From NCBI GenBank assembly GCA_914767885.1, contig CAJZBQ010000011.1, positions 124,001 through 188,000 of the forward strand: a DNA stretch of 64,000 nucleotides. The letters run 5' to 3'. The notes beneath the pieces are model-generated. The model did no database searches. It had not been told where the DNA came from and worked only from the letters and a program-made list of their open reading frames with translations. Source of the DNA: Blepharisma stoltei. Its lineage: Eukaryota > Ciliophora > Heterotrichea > Heterotrichida > Blepharismidae. Position 1 is the first letter of the stretch. Every line of letters starts with the position of its first letter. Both the position numbers and the translations under genes were made by a program. Of this stretch, positions 31,074 through 45,200 are shown in pieces.

Positions 31074-33240
31074 ATGCTAAGGGATCAAGAGCAAAAGGTA
31101 TTTTGGAAACCCTTCAAACAAGGAGGAATGGCTCCTCAACCAAGATCAGGTCACAGTTTCACTCAAGTCGGCTCATCCTACGTCCTTTTTGGTGGTGTCT
31201 CAACAGAGCAGAAAGATCGAGCTTGTCCTAACAATGACGTTTATACTCTCAGAGTTCTTGTCAACGATGGTGTATGGTCCAAAGAAAAGCCAAGAGGCGA
31301 TATCCCTCTACCTCGTACGCATCATGCTGCATGCGAGTTACCAGGTGATCGCCTTTTGATTTTTGGCGGCCTTTATACATCTAGCAAAAGATTCAATGAT
31401 ACTTACATATTGCATGTACCGTCTATAACCTGGAGTCAGCCTCCTAATCAAAAATCAGGAAGAGAGCCTGATATCATGAATATATATGAATAGAAAAATT
31501 ACTTGAAAATTTAACACCTTAACACCCTAACACCCTGGCCTCAAAAAATTATTAACTCACCCTCCTAAATCCCTATTTTTTTGGGTTAAAACCCACCCTC
31601 CATGAGAGAAAAAAAAAATTATATTAATGAAATCTCTAGCTAATTCTGTTTAATTTTAAACAGCTTGCGTTTAAACATAAATTTTTGCAATCAAATTAAT
31701 ATTTGCTCTCCAATTTGTGCGATAATGAATTTTTTTAAATTTCAAAAAAAATTTACTATAAAATTAATTTTTTAAAAAAAAAATTATCCTCTAAAAGCAA
31801 ACAAACTTTTTTTTTTATCTGCTCACAGATGGAGTATAATATATAGTTCAAGAGAATAATTCTCCTAGCCAAATTGGAGCGCCAGAACCAAGAGCATTCT
31901 GCACTGCAAGTTTGATTGACAAAAAAGTTTACATCTTCGGAGGCTATGGAGGAGTTTACTACCAAAGCAAAGCTTTTAACGATATTTACATGCTTAACAT
32001 CGAAAACTGGGAATGGAGCAAAATCGAAGCAACTGGTCAAGTCCCAGAACCTAGAACAGGACATGCAGCATGCGTAATCGGATCAAAATTACTGATATTT
32101 GGAGGATGCTCAAATAATACCCAATTCAATTCATGCCACTTATTTGATCCAAACACTAGAGAATGAAGCGATATAGAGCTTACTTATGGAATCCCCAGAT
32201 GGAATATGTCAGCTATTTTCGTCGAAGCCATCCCATCAAACAAATTTTTCATTTTCGGAGGATCCGTAGGAGATTTTGATGAAGGCTCACAAAGAAATAT
32301 CGGAAAATTATCCAATGATGTATTTGTGCTAGACATAAATACAATGAGATTTGACAGGGACTCAGACAAAGTCCAAGAAGAATTATTATCAATCCCTGAA
32401 GAAGAAAAATTTTTACCTAGGCCAAGAGAGTATGGAAGTATGGTATTCGACAGATCAGAAAGCAGAATTCTAGTATTTGGAGGCTGGAATGGAAACTGGC
32501 TAGGAGACTTAAGCACTTTAAGTGTTGCAAAAATTGTAGGGCCACCTTATGCAGTTGAAGAATGCCACCCATCCTTAGGACCACTTACAGGAAAAACAAA
32601 AATCACTATAAGAGGTGTAGGATTCCAAGACACATCACAAATTTCAGTGCGTTTTGTTTGCCACAAGCAAGTGATCAACGTCAATGCAACTTATGTCAGT
32701 GAAACTGAAATTACTTGTGAAAGCCCAAGCTTTGAAGCAATTGGTCCAAAAGAAGCAGAAGTCCGTGTCTCGTTTAAAGGTGGAGCTTATACCATTACTC
32801 ATACCACATTTAAATACTTTATGAACACTAGAGCGCTTAAATCACTTGCATATGGGCCAGGTCTCTTAAAAGATGGAGCAGCAGGAGTCCCCACAGTTTT
32901 CTTCATTCAAGCCCGTAATGACCTTGGAGAAAACAGAAAATCAGGTGCTGATAACTTCATAGTAAAAATTACAGCTGCGGACCTTGAAATTCCTTTTACA
33001 ATTGTAGATCGTGATGATGGCTCTTATGAAGTTATACTAGTCTAGAAGAATATTTTTACTATATAACAGCTAAAACCATTTTTTTTAAAGAAAAATACGC
33101 TTATTAAACAGTATTTTTAAATCAAAATAATCTGATTAAGCATACTTTTACCCCACCGGAAAATGAATTAAACGTTGAAGTCCTATTCGAAGACGAAAAA
33201 CAGCAAATCACTCACATCCGTGGCTCACCATTCCACCCTT
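31074..33240 (+). CDS. Dynein segment: kelch propeller and filamin-type repeats
   Basis: Kelch motifs: [120 protein letters not shown]. Ig/IPT part: [20 protein letters not shown] and [18 protein letters not shown], then a filamin repeat ([20 protein letters not shown].. DRDDGSYEV) whose last strand is beyond a 116-bp IES ([16 protein letters not shown]). The UGA at 32164 is Trp. The IES at 31480 splits the second and third kelch blades. Confidence 0.85.
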
Positions 33241-36200
33241 ACTTCAAAAGTGGGGTGTCTAATAAAAACAACGATCCATTAGGTCCAGCTATGAATAACT
33301 TCATCCATGGTACTCTTTCAGAGCTAGAAGAATTCATAAACCTGACTCAAGATGGTATCAATATTAAGCACAAGCATTTAGGCGATGATGTAAAGCAACT
33401 GCTTAAAGTGAAAAAACATATTGAAGACGTTGAAGAAAGAGGTGATGAAGTAATCTTGAAAATGGACGAACTTGATGAAGCTCTACAGATGTTCGAAAAA
33501 AATGACCATCCCAAAGACAGTGAATCTAAAAAACTCAAAAAACTGACTGAAAATTGGGTTGGACTACAGAAAAAAGCTAAAGAAGTGAAAAAAGATATAG
33601 CACCAATGGTAGCTACAGAAGCTGATAAATGCAAGCAGCAAATTAAAAATTTTGAAGAAGAACTTAAGGTGTACTTTAATAATGTAAAGAAAAAAGATTT
33701 CCAAAAATACGAAACAGGAGTCTACAACGCTCTTAAAAGTTTAACTGAAGAAGAATCGAAACTTGGAAATGACCAAAATGCATTAGATGAGCTAGAACAT
33801 CTTGCTATTTATTTTGGGTTCCCAGAAGCAGTCACTGGATGTCTTAAACAGCTAGAACAAAACCAATTTGATGTGAAAACTATGAGACAGCTATGGAACC
33901 ATATAGAAAAAGTCTTAGCTATGTATGACAAGTATTTAGGCTCAACCTGGTCAGAAATCCAATCGAGTGAATGGGAAGAAGACAATAAAAAGCTGATGGG
34001 TAATCTGAGAGAAATGAAAGCTGACAAAAAGTCAAGCGCTTTCCAAGGTATTAACGCCACTATGAAAACCTGGGCTACTTTCTTACCTTTAGTATAGCAT
34101 TACATTAATTATAGATTAGAGTTCTTCCTCCTTTTACGTCTCACTCAAGACATATCTTCGTAGAAGACTCGTTCAGCTGCTAGTGAACCTGCCTGGGTAT
34201 GTCAGCATTTCCACCAAAGCTCTCCTCAGACTTTCGGCCTGGCTCATAATGCTGTCTCTGAATCTTGGAGTATACAGGTTTGGGACTTGACGGCTGCTGC
34301 TTGAGTAACTAGAGTTTCAGCTAGGGATAAACCCACGAGCTAGTATTGGTACCAACTATACCTTCGTAGTTGGCACTAGTGGTGTCTAGGGGTAAAAAGC
34401 TTTTTTCCCAAATGTCTATCGGGAAGACACAAAGTCTTCATTGCCATACTAGGGAGGCGAAATCCAACCTGAACACAAATGCCAAGTACCCGTAGTAGAC
34501 TCCACGTCCTGCTCGGTTTGGCTTCAGGCCGCAGCAAGGTCCCCAAACTCGAAATAGGTCCGGGAGAGACGGGTTGGTGACGCTACCATTTTATTTGTGT
34601 TTCTTACCACTAGTAACTCAGCTAAAAGAAGACTGTATGATGGACCGCCACTGGTCTCTCCTCAAAAAAGTCCTCAGCCACGAATTCACCATTAACGAGC
34701 ATTTTACCTTACAAAGACTCTATGACATGCACCTTCATAAATATTCAGAACAGGTCGAAGAAATCGTTGACCAAGCCAGAAATGAAGCCAAAATGGAAAA
34801 AACATTACAAAAAATCAAAGAAACCTGGGACGTCGTCACTTTTGAAAGGCAGCAGCACAAGAATACCGATGTGCAGCTCCTAAGAGTCTCTGAAGAAAAC
34901 TTTGAGGTTCTCGAAGAGCACATGGTGAGTGTCCAGAACATGTTTGCTAGCAGATATTTGGCATATTTTGAAGAACTTGTGGTATATTGGCAAAGAGCTT
35001 TAAGCAATATTTCTGATAACACCCAGCTATTAGCAGAAGTCCAAAGATCGTGGTCTTTCTTAGAAAATCTTTTCATACATTCAGCAGAAGTCAAAAAGGA
35101 GCTTCCACAGGAGTCAGAAAAATTCATTGATATTGATAAAGAAGTCAAAGAAATCATGAAACAAGGAGACTCACTAGATATCGTCAAAAACTTCTGTATG
35201 CTTGAAGGCATTGGAAAAAGGCTTGAAAAAGTCCAAGAAGAGCTTGCTATGTGTGAGCGCGCACTTAATGAGTTCTTGGACCGCAAAAGAGAAGCTTTCC
35301 CTAGATTTTATTTCGTGTCCACTATGGATCTATTAGATATTCTATCTAATGGTAATAATCCTAAAAGAATCATGCGCCACATGTCAAAAGTATTTTTAGC
35401 TATCCAAGAGCTTATTCTTGAAGAAGGCGGCGAAAGGCCATTTGCAACTGATATTATTTCCTGTGTAGGCACCGAACAGGTTAAATTTTACAGAAAGCAA
35501 GAGCTGAAAGGCAAAGTTGAGTCTTATTTGTCAGATTTAATTGACTGTATGAGACAAACATTGAGAGAAATTGTTGAAAAATCAATTGTGGAGTTCGGGA
35601 GAAAACCAAGAGAACAGTGGCTGAAAGAAGATCCAAGTCAGGTCAGTTTGTTAGTCAATTTAATGGACTGGGTTAATAAGACAGAAGATGCTTTTAGAGC
35701 GCTAGGACACGATAAAGAAGCATTGGCAAAATATCATAAATATGTAATTGGTGCCTTGACAAGCCTAATTAAGATGGTCCAAGGAGACTTAGACAGACCT
35801 TAATCTTAATCTTAATTATCTATAACGCTTTACGTCCACTACGGGGTAGCCAACTCCAGAGCTGCCACCATATTTATCCACGTGTCGGGCCCAGAAATCG
35901 CTGGATCGATCCCTTTTGATCGCCAGGGCACGGATAAATAAGGCGTTCCGGCTTCAACGAGCTTCGCTGCCGCCACGCTTTATTTCGACTCAGCTCCTGC
36001 ACGTGTTCCGCCTGAGGGTTCACCTTCCTTCGGGTGTGCTGATGGGTAAAAAACTCCAGATCTTGAGTGCACTGAGGAGCAGTTCCTCTGGTTATCCCCA
36101 AAGTTAAACCGCTGTTGCTGTGCAGAAGTTCTTGAGGTAAAAACCCAACCCCATAAATAAAATTGCTTTGAGCGAGAGAAAGTTAGCAGAGCTAACCTCG

Positions 36201-39200
36201 CTTGAGCGAAAGCCATTTTATTTATGACTTAGACAGACCAGTCAGAGTAAAAGTTATGGGTTCCTTCACACGAGATCTACTCCATAAAGACTATTTTTTT
36301 TTGGCCTATTTTTTTTTTGGCCTAATTTTTTTTTTGGCCTATTTTTTTTTGGCCTATTTTTTTTGGCCTATTTCATGACGACTATTTTTTTTTGGCCTAA
36401 TTTTATTTCGCCTATTTTTTTTTGGCCTTTTTTTTTTGGCCTATTTTTTTTTGCCTATTTTTTTTTGGCCTAATTTTTTTTGGCCTATTTTTTTTTTAGC
36501 CTATTTTTTTTTGGCCTATTTTTTTTTGGCCTATTTTATTTTGACATCTTTTTTTGGACTTTTTTTTGGCCATTTTTTAGCTATTTTTTACTAATATTTG
36601 GGCCTAATTTCATACTAATGCTTTTAATATGATTTTTAGTGTATTTTAAACCATTTTATCAACATAAAATACACCTTTAACAGATCTCTTACTCCAATAA
36701 TGCTAATTCATTGCTTTTTCAATTTCTAGAATTTTAAATTTAATTAGGATTTTTCCACTTAATTTACTCAATGTTAATCGTGTAAGGAAATACATCCGTT
36801 ACCCAATAATTATTTAGTTCTCTCAGCAGCTTCATGAATTATCCTCGACAGAAAAAATAGACCTAAAAAAAATAGGCCAAAAAAAATAGGCCAAAAAAAA
36901 AATAGGCCAAAAAAAATAGGCCAAAAAATATAGGCCAAAAAAAATAGGCCAAAAAAAAAATAGGCCAAAAAAAAATATGCCAAAAAAATAGGCCAAAAAA
37001 AATAGGCCAAAAAAAATAGGCAAAAAAAAATAGGCCAAAAAAAAATAGGTGAAAAAAAATAGGCCAAAAAAAATAGGCCAAAAAAAATAGGCCAAAAAAA
37101 AATAGGCCAAAAAAAAAAGGCCAAAAAAAAAATAGCCAAAAAAAAAAAGGCCAAAAAAAAATAGGCCAAAAAAGAATAGGCCAAAAAAAAATAGGTGAAA
37201 AAAAAATAGGCCAAAAAAAATAGGCCAAAAAAAATAGGCCCAAAAAAAAAATAGGCCAAAAAAAAAAGGCCAAAAAAAATAGGCCAAAAAAAAAAGGCCA
37301 AAAAAAAATAGGGCCAAAAAAGAATAGGCCAAAAAAAAATAGGCCAAAAAAAAAAATAGGCCAAAAAAAAATAGGCCAAAAAAAAATAGTCGTTATTGAG
37401 TAGACCTCGTGTGAAGACACGAAAGTTATGTGTATGATTACTATGGATACTCACTCGAGAGATATCTTAGAAAAGCTTTGCGGAGAAGGTGTAACCAGAG
37501 ATGATGAATTCCAATGGCAGTCTCAGCTTAAAGCTTATTGGACTGCTGATACCAAATCTACAGTCCTCAGAGTCTGCGATGCCCAGATCCAATATGGCTA
37601 TGAATATCTCGGAAACGGTGCAAGACTTGTCGTCACCCCTCTTACTGACAGAATTTATGTGACAGCCACACAAGCTTTGCATCTAAAAATGGGCTGCGCC
37701 CCTGCAGGCCCTGCTGGTACAGGCAAAACTGAGACCACCAAAGATTTAGCATCTGCTAGTGGGAAAGCTTGTTACGTCTTTAACTGTTCAGACCAAATGG
37801 ATTATCAGTCAATGGGAAACATCTTTAAAGGTTTGGCTGCTTCAGGCTCATGGGGTTGTTTTGATGAGTTCAATAGACTTGTCCCTGAAGTGCTGTCTGT
37901 GTGTTCTGTCCAATTCAGAGCAGTCACTAACGCAATTAAAGCTGGTCGTCAAAGATTTGAGCTAGAAGGCTCTGAGGTCGCCTTAGACCCTACTTGTGGT
38001 GTTTTTATCACTATGAACCCTGGCTATCTTGGTCGTTCTGAACTTCCTGAAGGTCTAAAAGCCTTATTTAGGCCAATCACAGTCGTCGTGCCTGATCTTG
38101 AGCTTATTTGTGAAAACATGCTTATGGCTGAAGGCTTTATTGACGCTAAAATTTTGGCAAGAAAATTCACAGTGCTGTATGCACTTTGCAAAGATTTGTT
38201 GTCGAAACAGCTTCACTATGATTGGGGTCTTAGAGCCATTAAGTCTGTGCTGGTCGTCGCTGGTGGGTTTAAACGTGCAGAACCACAGCTTGCAGAAGAA
38301 GCGCTGCTTATGAGAGCACTTAGAGATTTCAACCTTCCTAAGATTGTAGAAGAAGATTTGTCTATTTTCCATGGGCTGCTTGTTGATCTTTTCCCTGGAG
38401 TCAAAGTAATCTTTTTTTTTTGCTTTTTTTTTCTGCAAATTAATAGTAAATTTTTTTTTTTAATTGTATAGAAAATAAGAATTTTTTTTATAAGAGATAT
38501 TTATTGTTAATTGATATTAAGATAAATCCTAAGGTGGATTTAGACTTTGAAGCTGTAATTCAAGGCTGCTTAGAAGATGCCAAGCTTTATCCTGAAAGAG
38601 AATGCATCAAAAGAGTAGTCCAGCTTCAAGAACTGTTAGAAATCAGACATTGTGTCTTTATTATGGGCCCACCTGGATCTGGGAAGTCTACAACCTGGAA
38701 AATGCTTGTAAAAGCAAATGACAAATGTGGCAGAAAAACTACTGCAGTTGATATCAGCCCGAAATCCATATCTACCAATGAACTGTACGGGCATGTCCTC
38801 ATGGCCACTCGTGAGTGGAAAGATGGAATTCTCAGCAAAACTATGAGATCCCTCGGAGATATAACTGATACACTACCTAAATGGATCATTTTAGATGGAG
38901 ATTTGGATGCAAACTGGATCGAAAGTATGAACTCAGTCATGGACGATAACAAAATCCTTACCTTAGCTTCGTAATTAATATGGTGACAACTAAATATGTC
39001 CTCGACGATTACAAATTTCTCGCAAAAAACGTTTTATAGCCTGTACCAAGGCTCAAACCCTTTGAATCTAGCCCTTAGCGTACTTCGAGCTGCTGAATGG
39101 GATAGGTAAGCCTTGTGAGTCAGCTGGTAAGGACTCTTTAACCAAATATTAGTTATCCTCAGGTTCTTTCAGCAAGCTAATGCGCTATTTAAAGCGCGCG

Positions 39201-42200
39201 GTGGAAAGACAAATATGGAGAAGACTTTAAAATCCTATTAATTTAATTTACCTTAGCTTCAAATGAGCGTATCCCTCTTAAGCCTCACATGAGAATGCTT
39301 TTCGAAATTCGTGATTTACGCTTTGCCTCTCCTGCCACTGTGTCTCGTGCTGGTATTCTGTACATATCAGACACCTCAGGCTACCAATGGCGAGCTTTCT
39401 ATAAAGCCTGGATCGCCAGAATGACCTATGACGACGCTACCAAAGAAAACCTAAACAAGCTTTTCGAAAGATATGTCCAGAAAACCCTAAATTACCTCAA
39501 AAAATCAGTCCAATTTGTAGTGCCAGTCGTCGATATCAACCTAGTATCATCACTTTGCTCTATGCTTGAAAGCTTACTTGTAGGCGAAATCAAGGCTTTG
39601 GAGTACTGGTTTGTCTTCTGCACAGTATGGGCTATAGGTGGCTGCTTAAGCGAAAAAGATGGAAATGACTATAAAAAGAATTTCTCAAACTGGTGGAAAC
39701 AGAAGTGGAAGACTATTAAATTCCCTGGAAAAGGGACCATTTTTGACTATTTCGTCAATTATGAGTCGTCGAAATTTGAAGAGTGGGGAGAACAGGTCAA
39801 GCCTTATGAGTTCGACTCCTCGACACAGAAAATGAACAATGTGACAGTCCCGACTACTGAGACCGTATCAAACTCGTACTTCATACAGGCGTTTATTAAT
39901 ATAGGAAAACCAGTTTTATTGATAGGAAACGCTGGGTGTGGGAAAACACAACTGAGCAAAGGTGTGCTAAGAAGCTTGAACCCTGAACAATTTTGCTTTG
40001 TAGTTATCAACTTTAACTTCTACACTGACGCTTTGCTACTGCAAAACATTATGGAGCAGCCTCCAATTGAAAAGAAGACAGGTAAGCAATTCGGTCCTCC
40101 AGGCAAGCTTAAGCTGATTTTCTTTGTAGATGACTTAAATATGCCACAGCTTGATGTCTATGATACACAAACTTCTATAGAGCTGCTAAGACAGCATGCT
40201 GACTATGTTCATTGGTATGACAGATCTAAGCTTACCATAAAAGAAATCATTAACACCCAAACCATCGCAGCCATGAACCCTACAGCAGGCTCATTTTACG
40301 TAAACCCAAGATACCAGCGCCATTTCTGGCATTTGACTATACAGTTCCCTGAAGCTTCCAGCTTGTTTACGATTTATAACACCTTTGCGTTGGGACACTT
40401 CGGAAAAGGGTTTAAAGCGTCAGTACAAGAAATTGTGTCTCCTATTATAAAAGCAGCTATTTCTTTGCATCCTTCTATGGTTGAGAAATTCAGAAAGACA
40501 GCTATTAATTTCCATTATGAGTTTAGCATTAGACATTTAGCTAATATTTTCCAAGGACTATTGGTAGCCCAGCCTGCCCAATTCCCTGAGCCAGAAAAAA
40601 TTATAAAGCTATGGATCCACGAATCAGAAAGAATTTATGGAGATCGCCTTGTTTCAAAAGCCCATTTAGATGCATACAGAGGTATTATGGGTGAACTCAT
40701 CAAGAAAACTTTTGCAAAGTTCCCAAGTCTCAGCAGATATTTCCAGTCAAATCCTGAGCCTCTGGTGTTTTCTCATTTTGCAGGTGGACTTGTTGAAAGA
40801 GTTTATGACCAGGTACCTTCAATAGACTCTCTTTTCAAAGTCCTTGATGAAGCTTTAAAGGAGTATAATGATATCAATGCAGCTATGGACCTTGTCCTTT
40901 TCGAAGACGCCATGAAGCACGTCTGCAGAATTTCTAGAATTGTTATGAACCCTGCTGGACATGCCTTACTTATCGGAGTTGGTGGCAGTGGTAAGCAATC
41001 CTTATCAAGATTGGCTTCGTTTATATGTGGCTATACCACCACCCAAATCACTATTTCCCAAGCTTACTCTATAAATGACCTTAAAACAGACTTGCAATCT
41101 ATGTATAACAAAGCAGGAATTAAAAATGAAGGCGTCCTTTTCTTATTCACAGAAGGCCAGATCACTAATGAAAGGTTTTTGGTCTACATTAACGATTTAT
41201 TAAGCAGTGGAGAAGTCGCTGATCTTTACCAAACTGAAGATAAAGACAATATCGTCAATGCTATAAGAGCAGCTGTCAAAGGAGCGGGGATAATAGATAA
41301 CAGAGACAACTGTTGGAACTTCTTTATTGACAGGGTCCGCACCAACTTGCATATGGCGCTTTGTTTTTCGCCTGTCGGAGATTCATTTACTCCCCCCTTC
41401 CATGAGCAAACAAAAATTTTTTTGTTTGCTAACGGAGAGGGGTTAATTTTTTTTTAAAAAATATTTTATATAAAAAATTTTATAGAAAATTATTTTTCTT
41501 CGAAATTTAAAAAAATCATAATTCGCAAAATTGGAAAGCAAATATTAATTTAATTTGTAAAATTTATGTTTTAAAACGCGGTTTGTTTGAAACTGGGCAG
41601 AATTAGCTTGAGATTTCATTATACTAATTATCACTTATATATCAAAATTTTTTTCCATAAAAATTTTTGCTCGCTTTCGGAGGGTGGGTTTTTGGGCAAA
41701 AAAATACGGATTTTTCTAATGGTTTTGTTCGCTCACGGAGGGGGGGAGTTAGAAACAGGTCAAGAAAGTTCCCAGCCATAGTAAACTGCACAGTCATTGA
41801 TTGGTTCCACGACTGGCCTAAGGATGCACTTTTGTCAGTCGCTGACCGTTTTCTAGCAGCAATGGACTTAGGCGTTGAAGAGGTCAGAAATGGGGTCGTC
41901 GAGTTTATGCCGTTTTCGTTCAACGCAGTTAACCAGCTGTCAGTGAAATTTAAAGAACAAGAAAAAAGATTCTGCTATACCACTCCTAAATCTTTCTTAG
42001 AGCTGATTAAGCTGTTCACTCTGATGCTTTCTAACTCCCACCTCTTTAAATTGGAACAAAATATAGGTAAAATTTCCACTTTTTTGGTAAATTAACCCCC
42101 CTTTAAATTGGAACAAAGTTTAATTTTAATAATAAAAAATTTTATATATAAAAATCATAATTTTTATGTAAAAGGCTTTGATATAAGTTAAATGTTTCTT

Positions 42201-45200
42201 CTTAGCTAAAATTAAAAATTTAGTTATACCTTGCTCTTGTTTAAAGAAGAGAGTATAAAAAGCTTCTTATTTAAATAAATTTATTATCCTTAATTGCTAA
42301 ATTTTTTTTTAAATAATTTTGATATAAATTACATACGAATTCTTTACAAAAAATTTATTTTAAAGATTAGACTATAAATAATATCTTATTTAAACAAAAT
42401 TAGCACTTTGATCGATAAATTTCTAAAATTTTTTTTTTTAATATTTTTTCTATTCAACAAAAATAATAATTTTGTGTAAATAGTTTTGATACCAATTAAT
42501 AGTGGCGTATTAACTAATAATAAAAATTTAGTAATATCTTGCTTTTTTTTAAAGGATAAAAAGTAAATAGCATTTTATTAAACAAATTTATTAACCTAAT
42601 TCGATAATTTTTGAAATATTGTTTTTTATAAAAAAAATTTCTTTTCCCCCCCTTTAAATTGGAACAAAATTTTTTGTTCCAATTTAAAGGGGGGGAGCAA
42701 GAAGAGAAATGAAATTATTACGAGCAAAGAAAGACTGGAAAGTGGGCTGATTAAGCTGATAGAAACACAGGAAAACGTGTCCAAGCTTGAAATTGACTTA
42801 AAAGAAAAGCAGGTAGAAGTCGAGGTGAAAAAGACATCGGCTGATGAATTTGCTGCAAAAGTTGGACAAGAAAAAACAGTCGTGACCCAAGAAACTGAAA
42901 ATGCTAACAAGGAAGCTGCAGAGTGTGAAAGAATCCAAGCAGAAGTTGAAGAAAAGAAAGCGTCTTGCGAAAAAGATTTAGAAAAAGCTTTGCCACTTTT
43001 AGCAAGAGCTCAAGAAGCCTTACTCCCCCCTTTGTAAGTGACCAAAAGCATTTTGTTCACTCACGGAGGGGGTTTAAAAAATTTAGATATAAATTTTATA
43101 GAATTTTTTTCCAAAAAATCCCACTTCTCGAAAATTGGAAGGCAAATATTAATTTTAAATTTGTAAAATTTATGTTTTAAAAACGCAATTTGTTTAAAAT
43201 TAAACAGAATTAGCTAAATTTCTATTTAAAAAATTTTTGTTCACTCACGGAGGGTGGTTTTTGGGCAAAAAATAGGGATTTTTCCAATGGTTTTGCTCAC
43301 TCACAGAGTGAGGGAGTTAGCTACCTTGCAGAAAAAGGATTTCACAGATATGAAATCTTTCGCCAAGCCTCCTCCAGGAGTCGACGATGTCACTGCAGCC
43401 GTCATGGTCCTTACCGCTACTTTAGATCCCAACGTCCCTGTCGATAGGCAAGGTAACGTCACTGACAAGTCTTGGAAAGCCTCTATCAAGCTTATGGCTA
43501 ACCCTGAAGCTTTCAAAACTTTCCTGACTAACTTCAAAACTCACATTGACAACCAAGATGTCCCAGACAAGAACTTTAAAGCAGTCCGTCAATATCTCAG
43601 TCTTGATCACTTTAATGGAGAAGCTATGAAAACCAAGTCATTAGCTGCCAAGGGGCTTTGTGAGTGGGCTATCAACATTACTGCATACTATGACTGCGTC
43701 AGAGAAGTCGAGCCTAAGCGTGAAGCTTTAAGACAAGCCAGTATCCAATTAAATCAAGCCAACGAAAAATTGACCCTCACTAAAGAAAGAGTCGCTGAAC
43801 TAGAAGCCAAGCTAAAAGATTTGGTCGAACAATATGATGCAGCTATTGCTGAAAAAGAAGCTGTAGAAAAGGAAGCTGAAAGATGTGCAAGAAGACTGAA
43901 CTTGGCTAACAGACTTGTGAATGCCTTGGCAAGTGAAAAAGACAGATGGAGCGAAAGTATTGAAAACTACGGAAAAGGGCTTGAAGTCCTTGTAGGAGAC
44001 GTCCTCATTTCTAGTGCTTTTATCAGCTATGTAGGACCATTTACCAAGAAATATAGAGATATTCTTATAAGAGACCAGTTTTTGACTTTCTTCGTCCAGA
44101 AGAAAATCCCAATGTCTCCTAATGCAAATCCATTGACTTTGCTTACAGATGAAGCGACCATCGCTAAATGGAACAACCAGTTCTTGCCAGCTGATCAGGT
44201 GTCTATAGAAAACGGTACTATTTTGGCCAACACTGAGCGCTGGCCACTTATTATTGATCCTCAGTTGCAAGGCATTACTTGGCTTCGTGAAAAAGAAAAA
44301 ACCAATAACTTGCAGATAGTCAGGCTTAACACAAAGGCACTTACCCGTACTATGGAAACTTCTATTGACCTTGGATATAGTGTCATTATTGAAAATATTG
44401 AAGAATCCATTGATGCTGTGCTGTCTCCTGTAGTAGCTCGTAACTATATCAAAAGAGGTGCTAAAAAATACCTGAAGCTAGGAGATAAAGAAATCTGTTG
44501 GACTCCTTCATTTAAACTTTTCTTACACACAAAGCTGTCTAACCCTCATTACCCTCCTGAAATCCAAGCAGAAACAGCACTTATTAACTTTACTGTTACA
44601 CAAGATGGTTTAGAAGATCAACTGCTTAACCTTGTCGTCAAAAAAGAGCGTCCAGATCTTGCCAGAATGCGTGAAGAGCTGATTCAGCAGCAAAACTCTT
44701 TTAAAATCAAGCTAAAAGAATTAGAAGAAGACTTGTTGTTCAAATTAACCAATGCTAAAGGTGATATTTTAGAAGACATCGAGCTCATTGAAAACTTGGA
44801 AACCTCCAAACGAATTGCAGGCGAAGTCAAAGAAAAAATGGAAATCGCCAAAGTGACTGAAGTAAAAATCCTCCGTGCTTCTGAAGAATACCGCCCTGCA
44901 GCTAGCAGAGGTGCTTTAGTCTTTTTCATGATGAACGAACTTCACAAGGTCCATACCTTCTACATGTTTTCACTAGAAGCCTACTTATTAGTCGTCATGC
45001 GCGCTATTGACATTGTAGCTGAAAAATACCGAGCCCCAAGCGCTACCAAGTCTAAACGTGGAAAAACTCCTGAGGTCACCGAAATCGTGAAGCCTGAAAA
45101 CGTCAGCATGGAAAACCCATCAGGCCAAGCCCAAGAAGGCGAAGAAAAGAAAGACGAGTCTTTCCAATCCCAAGCACCAAAAGAAGAAGAAAAGAAAGAA

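Noticed and set aside
31040..31231. Alternative dynein start MSTILIINSY
   Set aside because: It is in a different frame from the kelch repeats and ends quickly; it would need an extra unplaced IES.
36288..37390. CRISPR-like array of regularly spaced GGCC repeats
   Set aside because: The units are contiguous low-complexity repeats with no unique spacers, arranged as an inverted pair in a eukaryotic exon.
36810..37454. Three overlapping Phe/Leu-rich minus-strand frames of 170-215 residues
   Set aside because: They are translations of the TAGGCC-poly(A) tandem array in all three frames; the array has no stop in that direction by composition.
39110..39180. tRNA gene in the dynein AAA2 insert
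   Set aside because: Box-like words are present but the anticodon stem does not pair and the segment lies inside an excisable retroposon-like insert.
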